Source: Methanomassiliicoccaceae archaeon (GTDB lineage Archaea; Thermoplasmatota; Thermoplasmata; Methanomassiliicoccales; Methanomethylophilaceae). Taken from it: a DNA stretch of 64,000 nt. Below are positions 53,429-61,348 of the stretch, in pieces. Numbering within the stretch: the stretch's first letter is position 1; every line of letters begins with the position of its first letter. The DNA is taken from contig JAYFOZ010000002.1 of the NCBI GenBank assembly GCA_034928305.1, positions 1 to 64,000 of the forward strand, in the 5' to 3' direction. Made by a program: the position numbers and the translations under genes. The notes under the pieces are model-generated. The model was not told where the DNA came from, ran no database searches, and saw nothing but the letters and a program-made list of their open reading frames with translations.

Positions 53429-54134
53429 CAAGTACGGCCCTGCTCCTCGATATCAGTGCATCGGCCATGCTTTTGGGCATGGTCACAAGGTCTTCCTTCT
53501 TCAGATCATAGTCGCGGTCGGGACCCGCGAACACGGGCAGGTCTTCCAAGACCCTTATGAGAACATAATCCGGCTCTTCGTGCTCCTCGTCTGCGAACAC
53601 GGCCGGCTCGGGCGACGATATTATCTCCTCGGTTTCGGAGAAGTCCTCGGGCCCGTCGTCGAAGACCGGTATGTCTTTGAGGGTCTGCGGTTCAGGGGCC
53701 CTCGGGACAGGCGGTCTGACCTCCTTGGCCACATCTATGGGGCGTATCTCGTACTTCACGTGCCCCGTCATCCTGTCTATGGACGACATATGGATGTTCG
53801 AGGCCTCGAGCACCGAGGCATAATACGTCTTTTCTTCGGGAGTAAGTATGTCGGTCACTCCCTGCGCCCCCCCGGCCGCCCGGAGGGCCATCGAGCTTAT
53901 CTTCTGCATCCTCAGGGCAACGATCTCCCTAGCCAGACGGTTCGCCTTCTTGCGGCGCTGGTTGGCGCCCTCGCACATGATGGAATCAGGGTCATTGGAT
54001 AGGAAACGGTCGTAATCTGCCTTAAGGGACGCAAGAAGCGAGGTCATCGCAGGATATAGGTCGCTCCTGACGTCTGAAAGGAGGTTTTTCGACCTTTCCT
54101 CCCTGTAGACCTCTGAAAGGTCCTCGAACTTCAT
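53412..54134 (-). CDS. gins51: Archaeal GINS complex subunit (Gins15/51-type)
   Basis: A 240-residue replication factor that, with MCM and a Cdc45-like protein, forms the replicative helicase. The helical A domain begins MKFEDLSEVYREERSKNLLS and has YPAMTSLLASLK. A low-complexity acidic linker (PEDFSETEEIISSPEP) leads to the small B domain ILEDLPVFAGPDRDYDLKKED, followed by MPKSMADALISRSRAVLV. ATG 54134 matches the family start; an in-frame ATG at 54167 is possible. Confidence 0.88.
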   Translation of the reverse strand: MKFEDLSEVYREERSKNLLSDVRSDLYPAMTSLLASLKADYDRFLSNDPDSIMCEGANQRRKKANRLAREIVALRMQKISSMALRAAGGAQGVTDILTPEEKTYYASVLEASNIHMSSIDRMTGHVKYEIRPIDVAKEVRPPVPRAPEPQTLKDIPVFDDGPEDFSETEEIISSPEPAVFADEEHEEPDYVLIRVLEDLPVFAGPDRDYDLKKEDLVTMPKSMADALISRSRAVLVRPSP

Positions 54135-54245
54135 CGGCTTGTATGCTCCCGTCTGCATCGGATGCACTATGGTCTGTCGATATTTTATCTAATCGTTCCA
54201 GGACCGATGGGAAAAAGGGATAACGTTCCTGGGCCATCATGTCCC

Positions 54246-54542
54246 ATGCAGCTTTCGGATGTTTCACGGAAAACGAAGGGCGGACTGGAGGTCAGCCTCT
54301 ATGTTTCGCCGCGTTCTTCGGTCTCCGGCCCCGACGGTTTCGACGAGTGGAGGAAGCGGCTGATAGTCAGGGTTAAGTCGCCCCCCCTGGACGGCAAGGC
54401 GAACCGCGAGGTCGAGGATGTGATAAGCGGTATAACCGGGATGAGGGCCGTAGTGATAGGCGGCGCGACCGATAGACGGAAGACAGTGCTCATAGAAGGG
54501 GACGCCGATGTTGCGATGGCGAAGCTCGGCGGTGCCATATGA
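54246..54542 (+). CDS. DUF167 family protein
   Basis: A 98-residue YggU/DUF167 protein. Motifs: LYVSPRSS, LIVRVKSPPLDGKANREVEDVI and the later VIGGATDRRKTVLIEG, which form a compact alpha/beta fold. ATG 54246 fits the family; an earlier in-frame start adds unrelated residues. It overlaps the Toprim gene (ATGA). The function is unknown. Confidence 0.9.
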   Translation: MQLSDVSRKTKGGLEVSLYVSPRSSVSGPDGFDEWRKRLIVRVKSPPLDGKANREVEDVISGITGMRAVVIGGATDRRKTVLIEGDADVAMAKLGGAI

Positions 54543-54925
54543 GCGATGCCGAGAGATACGAGAGGATAGTCGAGGCGCTCCGGGCGCTGGAAGAGATGTC
54601 ATGGGACAGGGTGATACTCGTAGAGGGCCGCAGGGACGTCACGGCGTTGGAGCATCTGGGCATATTCGGCGACGTTTACACCGTACAGGCATCGGGAGGA
54701 CCGATCAGGGCCGCCGAGTACGCGGCAAATAAAAAGAAAAAAGCAGTCATTCTCACGGATTGGGACAGGAAGGGCGACATAATCGCCTCGGACCTCGAGG
54801 TCCACCTTAACGCTCTCGACGTCCAGTACGACACATCGGTCAGAAGCAGATTGGCGGAACTTTGCAGGATCGACATCAAGGATGTGCAATCCCTCGACGA
54901 ACTGGTACATCGCCTGGCAGTATAA
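54539..54925 (+). CDS. Small Toprim-domain protein (UPF0292-like)
   Basis: A 128-residue protein made mostly of a Toprim domain: VILVEGRRDVTALEHLG with the catalytic glutamate and VILTDWDRKGD with the DxD pair. Toprim proteins include primases, topoisomerases and RNase M5. Stand-alone archaeal forms of this size are common next to DUF167 and the tmk gene, but their target is unknown. Confidence 0.87.
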   Translation: MSDAERYERIVEALRALEEMSWDRVILVEGRRDVTALEHLGIFGDVYTVQASGGPIRAAEYAANKKKKAVILTDWDRKGDIIASDLEVHLNALDVQYDTSVRSRLAELCRIDIKDVQSLDELVHRLAV

Positions 54926-54926
54926 G

Positions 54927-54939
54927 CATAATATATTCC
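54927..54939 (+). promoter_or_regulatory. TATA box of tmk
   Basis: CATAATATATTCC at 54927-54939, about 23-35 bases before ATG 54962. Confidence 0.6.
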
Positions 54940-54961
54940 GAGGCCATTAGAATAAATTAGG

Positions 54962-55549
54962 ATGGCAGGCCGTTTCATCGTTTTCGAAGGTATCGATGGT
55001 GCAGGGAAAAGCACATTGATAAACAAAGTTTCAGAGATATTGGAGTCCGAAGGCGTCAGTACGGTTGTAACCGCGGAGCCCACGGACGGGCCCGTCGGAA
55101 AGCTGATACGGAGCGGCGCCGTGAAATGCATATCTCAGGACGCCGAGGCGTTACTGTTCACTGCCGACCGTGCCTGCCACACCGCCGAGATAGCCAAATG
55201 GAAGGAAGAGGGAAAGACCGTTCTCTGCGATCGATATTACGCCTCAACGATAGCATATCAATCGGCTAAATTCAACGGAACGGAGTCCAAGACGGAATGG
55301 CTGAAGGAATTGAACCGCCCGGTGGTCATCGAGCCGGACATAACGATACTTTTGGACATAGGTCCCGAGGAGGGGATGCGCCGCGTGGGGGCCCGCGGTG
55401 CCAGAAGCAAGTACGAAGTCGCCGACTATCTGGAAAGGGTACGTAAAAATTATCTTCGAATAGCGGGGGAGAACGGTTTCCAGATCATCGACGCCTCATG
55501 TTCCAGGGACGAAGTTTTGAGAGAAACGATGAAGATCATAGGTGAGTAA
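54962..55549 (+). CDS. tmk: Thymidylate kinase
   Basis: A 195-residue kinase converting dTMP to dTDP. P-loop FEGIDGAGKST, the DRY-like CDRYYASTIAYQ and TAEPTDGPVGKLIR are the family marks. It runs straight into coaBC, whose ATG lies one base past the stop. Confidence 0.93.
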   Translation: MAGRFIVFEGIDGAGKSTLINKVSEILESEGVSTVVTAEPTDGPVGKLIRSGAVKCISQDAEALLFTADRACHTAEIAKWKEEGKTVLCDRYYASTIAYQSAKFNGTESKTEWLKELNRPVVIEPDITILLDIGPEEGMRRVGARGARSKYEVADYLERVRKNYLRIAGENGFQIIDASCSRDEVLRETMKIIGE

Positions 55550-55550
55550 A

Positions 55551-56741
55551 ATGCATCCATCAGAAGAGATTTATTGCGAAAAAAGCAGCAGGCTGAAAGG
55601 TAAGACCGTAGTATTCGGGATAACGGGAAGCATCGCCGCCACGGACTGCTTCTCGACGATAAGGGAGCTGATACGTCACGGCGCAACGGTGATACCGGTC
55701 ATGACAAAGGCGGCATGCGACATGGTCACCACGCAGAGCATAGAGTTCGCATCCGGGAAAAAGCCCATAACCGAACTCACCGGGCAGGCCGAGCACGTAA
55801 AACTGATGGGAGACGCCCGCACCGCGGACCTTCTGATAATTTATCCTGCGACGGCCAACACGATATCCAAGATCGCCAACGGCATAGACGATACGGCCGT
55901 GACATCTATGGCAACCGTTGCTCTGGGCAACAATCTGCCTGTCGCGGTGGCACCCGCCATGCACGATGCGATGCTGAAGAACCCCGCCGTGGCGGAGAAC
56001 ATCGAGAAAATGAAGAAGATGGGCGCAAAGTTCATAGGCCCCCACTCGGACGGCGTCAGAGCCAAGGTCGCCTCCAGGGACGAGGTTGTCGCATGGGCGT
56101 TCAAACTGCTTTGCGGCAACGACCTCGACGGCCGCCGCATACTCATCGTCGGAGGGCGCAGCGAGGAGCCGATAGACAATATGAGGATCATCACCAACCG
56201 TTCCACGGGGGCGATGTCCATATCGCTCGCCAAACGCGCTTTCGAACGCGGGGCGGAGGTCGAGCTCTGGATGGGCGGATGCAACGTGGAGATCCCAAGC
56301 TATGTGGAGTCCAAGCGTTTCCAGACGGTCGCCGAACTGGTCGGCATGGTCGACGGGCTGGACCACGACATAGTGATAGTCCCGGCCGCACTTTCCGATT
56401 TCGCCCCTACAAAAGTATTCAACGGCAAGATACCCAGCGATGAAAAGTTCGAGGCGGATTTCGCCCCCGTTCCCAAGGTATTGCCCCTGATACGCAAGAA
56501 GTGCGAAAAGGTGATAGGGTTCAAGGCGGAGTCGGGCCTTACCGACGAACAGCTGATCAAGCGCGCCAGGGCGCGTCTCGAGGAGTACGACCTCAGCGCG
56601 GTGGTGGCCAACGACATAGACGCGGCCGGAAAATCCTCCTCCTCGGCGATCCTGGTCACCAAACAGAAGGCCATAGACATATCCGGGACCAAGATTGGGA
56701 TATCCGACTACATTTTGGATTTCTGTTCGGAGAGATTATGA
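55551..56741 (+). CDS. coaBC: Phosphopantothenoylcysteine synthetase/decarboxylase
   Basis: A bifunctional 396-residue enzyme for two steps of coenzyme A synthesis. The N-terminal flavoprotein (decarboxylase) half has GITGSIAATDCF, MLKNPAVAENI and the PATANTISKIANGIDDT segment. The C-terminal (synthetase) half has NMRIITNRSTGAMS, IVPAALSDFAP and VVANDI. The gene starts at ATG 55551; the longer frame from 55542 overlaps tmk. Its stop overlaps the pantoate kinase gene by four bases. Confidence 0.93.
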   Translation: MHPSEEIYCEKSSRLKGKTVVFGITGSIAATDCFSTIRELIRHGATVIPVMTKAACDMVTTQSIEFASGKKPITELTGQAEHVKLMGDARTADLLIIYPATANTISKIANGIDDTAVTSMATVALGNNLPVAVAPAMHDAMLKNPAVAENIEKMKKMGAKFIGPHSDGVRAKVASRDEVVAWAFKLLCGNDLDGRRILIVGGRSEEPIDNMRIITNRSTGAMSISLAKRAFERGAEVELWMGGCNVEIPSYVESKRFQTVAELVGMVDGLDHDIVIVPAALSDFAPTKVFNGKIPSDEKFEADFAPVPKVLPLIRKKCEKVIGFKAESGLTDEQLIKRARARLEEYDLSAVVANDIDAAGKSSSSAILVTKQKAIDISGTKIGISDYILDFCSERL

Positions 56742-57598
56742 TATCGGCTTTCTGTCCCGGACATATTACCTGTTTCTTCCAACCGATAACCTCCTTGGAC
56801 CCGCTCAGCGCGGGGTCGAGGGGTGCCGGGATAAGGCTGAGCCTGGGAACCACCGTTAAGGTCGCTCCCTGCCCAGGAAACGATATAGTGACCAAGGTGA
56901 ACGACGGGACGGCAAGCGATTCGATTATCAGGGGGGCCGTAAGGGCCATCGACCCGACAGGAGGATACGAGATCAATGTCAGGCATGACCTTCCCGTCGG
57001 GCAGGGCTTCGGAATGTCGGCAGCAGATGCCGTGGCAGTATCTCTGTGCATATGCCGTATAACAGGTAAGAACAAGTCGGAAGGATACCGCGCCGCACAT
57101 GTTGCAGACCTTTTAGGCGGCGGCGGCCGAGGCGATGTCGCGGGGATAATGGGCAAATGCCAGCAACCGGTCCGCACCGTCGCGGGAATACCGCCGTTCG
57201 GCAGAGTGGAGGACTTCCACGTGAACGTTGGAAAACTCACTCTGGCGGTATTGGGCCCATCGCTGAACACAAGAGACGTCCTCTCCGACAGGGAAAAGTA
57301 CATAGGGATCAGGGATGCCGGCTCAGAAGCGATGGACAGTTTCCTCAGGGAGCCCTCTCTCGAACGTCTGTTCGAAATATCCAATAAATTCTCCGAAAAA
57401 GCCCGCATAAGGAGCCCGGAGATCGATCTGGCGATCAGAGAATTGGAGGACAGGGGATTCATGGCCTCCATGTGCATGCTGGGCAACAGCATATTCACCA
57501 ATGCCCCCATGACCGAGGCGAGATCGGCCCTCGGCGAAATACGGATGTTCTATTGCTCGGCAAGTCCCGACGAGGCATCCGTCACTCGAACAAAGTGA
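56738..57598 (+). CDS. Pantoate kinase
   Basis: A 286-residue GHMP kinase that phosphorylates pantoate, the archaeal route to CoA, followed by phosphopantothenate synthetase. It begins with MISAFCPGHITCFFQP, the typical archaeal start, and has the ATP loop LPVGQGFGMSAADAVA and LLGGGGRGDVAGIM. ATG 56738 overlaps the coaBC stop, indicating translational coupling within a CoA operon. The gene overlaps the convergent DUF357 gene by 17 bases. Confidence 0.9.
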   Translation: MISAFCPGHITCFFQPITSLDPLSAGSRGAGIRLSLGTTVKVAPCPGNDIVTKVNDGTASDSIIRGAVRAIDPTGGYEINVRHDLPVGQGFGMSAADAVAVSLCICRITGKNKSEGYRAAHVADLLGGGGRGDVAGIMGKCQQPVRTVAGIPPFGRVEDFHVNVGKLTLAVLGPSLNTRDVLSDREKYIGIRDAGSEAMDSFLREPSLERLFEISNKFSEKARIRSPEIDLAIRELEDRGFMASMCMLGNSIFTNAPMTEARSALGEIRMFYCSASPDEASVTRTK

Positions 57599-57881
57599 AA
57601 AGTTTATCGTCCCCGCCGACATCGAAAAGACCGATGCGCGCTCCGCAGTCCAGCCATCCGTGGGCATAGTTGACGGCCGCGAAGGCGGTCACGAAATCCC
57701 CCTCGTCGCGGAAATGTTTGGCATCCTCGTAATAGGACCTCGCCATATTCAGAAAATCGTCCGCCATCCTTCTGCCGAACGACCTCTCGGGAGCGGCGAC
57801 CTTCAGTTTTGCCATCGCTCTGGCGGTGATGTCGAGATATCTTTCTATCTTCTCTTCGGTCACGACGTCCTGCGCAGGCAT
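57582..57881 (-). CDS. DUF357 family protein
   Basis: A 99-residue helical protein: EEKIERYLDITARAMAKLK, ADDFLNMARSYYEDAKHF and FAAVNYAHGWLDCGARIGLF are the DUF357 pattern. ATG 57881 (MPAQDVV) is my preferred start; other in-frame starts upstream would lengthen it with less typical sequence. The function is unknown. Confidence 0.8.
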   Translation of the reverse strand: MPAQDVVTEEKIERYLDITARAMAKLKVAAPERSFGRRMADDFLNMARSYYEDAKHFRDEGDFVTAFAAVNYAHGWLDCGARIGLFDVGGDDKLFTLFE

Positions 57882-57973
57882 ACCCAGATGATGCAATTCG
57901 TCCGATATAATATTAATGAGCGGACGTGCGCAAATCAGATAAGATAATATCATTCGAGCGATATCGCCGAATT

Positions 57974-58828
57974 ATGATAATCGTAGGCGGATCGTCATCC
58001 AGAGACCTCGCCAAAGAACTGGCCGCCATTCTCGGATATACTTATGTGCAGGCTGCTACCACCCGCTTCCCGGATGGAGAATGCTACACCAGGATCGACC
58101 ACAAAGAACTGAACGACGACGTCGTGATAGTTCAGAACACATACCCGGACGGAAACATGATCGAGATGTTTCTTCTCCAGGATGCCGTGAGGCGCCTCGG
58201 TGCGAAGACGATAACCCTCGTCATACCGTACTTCGGATATGCCAGGCAGGACAGGGTCTTCAAGCTCGGAGAGCCGGAGAGCGCAAGGGTTATGACAAGG
58301 CACCTCGGCTTGGACTGTGACGACATAATCACGGTGGACATCCATAAGGAGTCCGTTCTTGACTACTTCAAGTGTCCCCACCAGGACCTCAAGGCGACGG
58401 GGCCCATTGCCGAATATTTCAAAGACAAGGGCATAGACCTCGTGCTTTCGCCGGACCTCGGCGCAATAGGGCGCGCCAAGGACGTGGCGAACAGGATGGG
58501 CCTGTTGTACGACCACTTGGAGAAGACCCGTCTCTCGGGCTCGGACGTCAAGATAGCGCCGGCCCAGGTGGACTGCAAGGGCAAGAACGTCCTGATAGTG
58601 GACGATATGATCTCCACGGGAGGCACGATCATCGCCGCCGCACATGCACTCAGGGAGGCCGGAGCAGAGTCGATCTCCGTCGCATGCACCCACGGCGTGT
58701 TCGTCAACAACGCTATAGAGAGGCTCACCGGAAGCTCTCTGGACTCGATCCTGTGCTGCAACACGTTGGAGAACGAGCTCTCGCACATCTCGGTCGCACC
58801 TATAATCGCCGAAGCGCTGAAGCGGTGA
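57974..58828 (+). CDS. prs: Ribose-phosphate pyrophosphokinase
   Basis: A 284-residue archaeal PRPP synthetase that makes the precursor for purines, pyrimidines, histidine and NAD. Motifs: RFPDGECYTRI, the flexible-loop region FGYARQDRVFKLGEPESA, VTVDIHKES-like IITVDIHKES, and the PRPP loop VLIVDDMISTGGTI. ATG 57974 fits the family start (MIIVGGSSSRDLA). ProRS follows after four bases. Confidence 0.94.
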   Translation: MIIVGGSSSRDLAKELAAILGYTYVQAATTRFPDGECYTRIDHKELNDDVVIVQNTYPDGNMIEMFLLQDAVRRLGAKTITLVIPYFGYARQDRVFKLGEPESARVMTRHLGLDCDDIITVDIHKESVLDYFKCPHQDLKATGPIAEYFKDKGIDLVLSPDLGAIGRAKDVANRMGLLYDHLEKTRLSGSDVKIAPAQVDCKGKNVLIVDDMISTGGTIIAAAHALREAGAESISVACTHGVFVNNAIERLTGSSLDSILCCNTLENELSHISVAPIIAEALKR

Positions 58829-58832
58829 GCAA

Positions 58833-60257
58833 ATGAAGAAAGAAGAGAATTTCAGTGAATGGTACAACGAGATAGTGGAGTCCGCCGGACTCTGCGACAA
58901 AAGGTACCCGATAAAGGGAATGAACGTATGGACCCCCTACGGATGGAAAATCATGACCATGATCGATTCTTACACCCGCAGGGAGCTGGACGCAACGGGG
59001 CACGGCGAGGTGAACTTCCCGCTCCTGATCCCGGAGACCGAATTCAGAAAGGAGAAGGAGCACATCAAGGGATTCGACGCCGAGGTCTACTGGGTCACAC
59101 GCGCCGGAGAAAACGAGCTGGACGTACCCCTGGTCCTCAGACCCACCTCTGAGACGGCGATGTACCCTATATTCTCGTTATGGATCAGGTCCCATCAGGA
59201 CCTCCCGCTGAAAATATACCAGATCGTCAACACCTTCCGTTACGAAACGAAACAGACGCGTGCGTTCATAAGGGTCCGCGAGATCCATTTCTTCGAGTCG
59301 CACACCTGTCACACAACGGAAGAAGATGCACAGTTGCAGATAGAGGAAGATATAGAGATGCTCGAGAAGATCTCCCATGAGCTGTGCCTCCCCCACTTCC
59401 TTCTGGTGCGCACGGACTGGGACAAGTTCCCCGGAGCCCATTATACAGTGGGAATAGACACCGTCATGCCCAACGGCAGGACTCTGCAGATAGGGTCTAT
59501 ACACCATTACCGCACCAACTTCTCGATCCCTTATGACATAACCTATGAGGACCTGAACGGAGAGCACAAGCACGCCCATCAGACAACTTTCGGAATGAGC
59601 GAGCGCCTGCTCGGAGCGGTCGTAGGGGTGCACGGCGACGACAAAGGACTGGTCCTTCCGCCGCCCATCGCACCCTTCCAGGTAGTGGTCATACCGATAA
59701 TATCGAAAAAGTCTCCGGAACAGGTGATCGATGCCTGCAAGCTGGTGACAGACATACTGAACAGGTCGGGCGTCAGAACGAAGCTGGACGACAGGAACGA
59801 AAGGCCCGGCGCCAAGTACTACGAATGGGAGATGCGCGGGGCCCCGCTCCGCATAGAGATAGGTGCCAGGGACCTGGAGAACGGAGTTGTATCGTTCGCC
59901 AGGAGAGACAACGGGGAAAAGGGCGCGATAGCAATGGACTCCGTATCCGCAGGCACCAGGCTCCTGCTCGACGATATTTCGGCCACGCTGTACGCAAGGG
60001 CAAAGGCCGTCCAGGAATCCAGGGTGTCCGACATATTATCGATGGAGGATGCGCCCAAGGCCGACCTGGACGACACCAAGGAAGACAGGATACTGAGGAT
60101 GTGCTGGTGCGGGAGCCCGGAGTGCGGACATAAGTTCGAAGATACGACGGGCTTCAAGATACTGGGCACCCCGTACAAAGCGCCGAAGTTCGAGGGCAAA
60201 TGTGCGGTTTGCGGCAAGGATTCCGAGAATCAGGCATACGCCGCCCATCCGATGTGA
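58833..60257 (+). CDS. proS: Prolyl-tRNA synthetase, archaeal/eukaryotic type
   Basis: A 474-residue class II synthetase. Motifs: motif 2 region with VLRPTSETAMYPIFSLW, TFRYETKQTRAFIRVREIHFFE, and motif 3 GAPLRIEIGARDLENG. The C-terminal extension has CWCGSPECGHKFED and CAVC, the zinc domain of archaeal-type ProRS. Length is normal. It charges tRNA-Pro with proline. Confidence 0.95.
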   Translation: MKKEENFSEWYNEIVESAGLCDKRYPIKGMNVWTPYGWKIMTMIDSYTRRELDATGHGEVNFPLLIPETEFRKEKEHIKGFDAEVYWVTRAGENELDVPLVLRPTSETAMYPIFSLWIRSHQDLPLKIYQIVNTFRYETKQTRAFIRVREIHFFESHTCHTTEEDAQLQIEEDIEMLEKISHELCLPHFLLVRTDWDKFPGAHYTVGIDTVMPNGRTLQIGSIHHYRTNFSIPYDITYEDLNGEHKHAHQTTFGMSERLLGAVVGVHGDDKGLVLPPPIAPFQVVVIPIISKKSPEQVIDACKLVTDILNRSGVRTKLDDRNERPGAKYYEWEMRGAPLRIEIGARDLENGVVSFARRDNGEKGAIAMDSVSAGTRLLLDDISATLYARAKAVQESRVSDILSMEDAPKADLDDTKEDRILRMCWCGSPECGHKFEDTTGFKILGTPYKAPKFEGKCAVCGKDSENQAYAAHPM

Positions 60258-60295
60258 ACGCAACAGGTTATTACTCCGGAGAGTATTGAACTTCC

Positions 60296-61057
60296 ATGAC
60301 GTTCCAAGAGGGAGAGCCGGTCTATCTGGAGGACAGCTCCGGCAAGAGATACTGGTTCAGGATGGCGTTCGAAATGATCAGGGTGCAGTCGCTCGGAACG
60401 GTCGACGGCTCCAAGTTCGCGGACGCGGACGACGGTTCCGTGGTCAAAATCGCCGGAAACGATTTCACCGTTTTCAGGCCGGGCGTTATCGAGCTCATAG
60501 AGTCACTGGACCGCGGCGCCCAGATAATAACTCCGAAAGATGCTGCGACCATACTTTTGAACTGCAACATCAGGAGCGGGACCACGGTCATCGAGGTAGG
60601 TGCAGGGTCGGGAGGTCTGACCACGGCCCTGTTGAATTCGGTCGCACCCTCCGGAAAGGTGGTGACCGTCGAGCTGAAGGAAGAGAACTCGAAAAGAACC
60701 AGGCGCAACATTTCCCGCACAGGTGCAGAGGGATGCTGGGAATGCGTGATGGGCAACGCCAAGGATGTGGAATTCGAATGCATCGCCGATGCACTGACCA
60801 TGGACATGCCCGACCCATGGCTCGCGCTTGACAACATGTTGCCCCATCTGAGGCTGGGCGGAAGGATATGCATTTACGTACCCAATGCGAACCAGCTCGA
60901 ATCATCGGTGCTGGCACTCCGGGAGCGCGGATTCGCCGGAGTAAAGGCGATGGAGAACATACAGAGGGGGATGGAGGTCCATCCCGGCGGAGTTCGCCCA
61001 TCCTTCGAGATGCTGGGCCATACGGGATACCTCATTTTCGGAAGGAAACGTTCCTGA
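60296..61057 (+). CDS. trmI: tRNA (adenine-N1)-methyltransferase, TrmI-like
   Basis: A 253-residue SAM-dependent methyltransferase that in related organisms makes 1-methyladenosine at tRNA position 58 (or 57/58 in archaea). The N-terminal small domain is followed by IITPKDAATILLNC, the SAM loop VIEVGAGSGGLTTALL and the catalytic ALTMDMPDPW. The end MLGHTGYLIFGRK is typical. Confidence 0.9.
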   Translation: MTFQEGEPVYLEDSSGKRYWFRMAFEMIRVQSLGTVDGSKFADADDGSVVKIAGNDFTVFRPGVIELIESLDRGAQIITPKDAATILLNCNIRSGTTVIEVGAGSGGLTTALLNSVAPSGKVVTVELKEENSKRTRRNISRTGAEGCWECVMGNAKDVEFECIADALTMDMPDPWLALDNMLPHLRLGGRICIYVPNANQLESSVLALRERGFAGVKAMENIQRGMEVHPGGVRPSFEMLGHTGYLIFGRKRS

Positions 61058-61069
61058 GTTCCTTTTCAT

Positions 61070-61080
61070 AACATATTAAT
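61070..61080 (+). promoter_or_regulatory. TATA box of the purSLQ operon
   Basis: AACATATTAAT at 61070-61080, about 25-35 bases before ATG 61105. Confidence 0.6.
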
Positions 61081-61104
61081 CGGTGCGCGCGTTTACTCGT
61101 AGCA

Positions 61105-61344
61105 ATGGCAGTAATAGAGATCCGCATTGAGCTCAAGAAAGGGGTGGCAGACCCGGAGGGCAGGAACACCAAGAAAGCCTTGGAGGCCCTGGGATTCGAA
61201 GGGGTCGGCGAGGTCAAGACCGTCAAGGTCTACGACATAGAAGTCGAAGGTACCCATAAAGAAGCGGTATCCGAGGGAGAGGAGATGTGCAAGAAGCTCC
61301 TCGCCAACCCCGTGATCCAGAATTTCAAAGTGACCGTGAGATGA
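61105..61344 (+). CDS. purS: Phosphoribosylformylglycinamidine synthase subunit PurS
   Basis: A 79-residue subunit of the three-part FGAM synthase. It begins AVIEIRIELKKGVADPEG and has FEGVGEVKTVKVYDIEVEG. PurS links PurL and PurQ. It is followed four bases later by purL. Confidence 0.95.
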   Translation: MAVIEIRIELKKGVADPEGRNTKKALEALGFEGVGEVKTVKVYDIEVEGTHKEAVSEGEEMCKKLLANPVIQNFKVTVR

Positions 61345-61348
61345 TCAC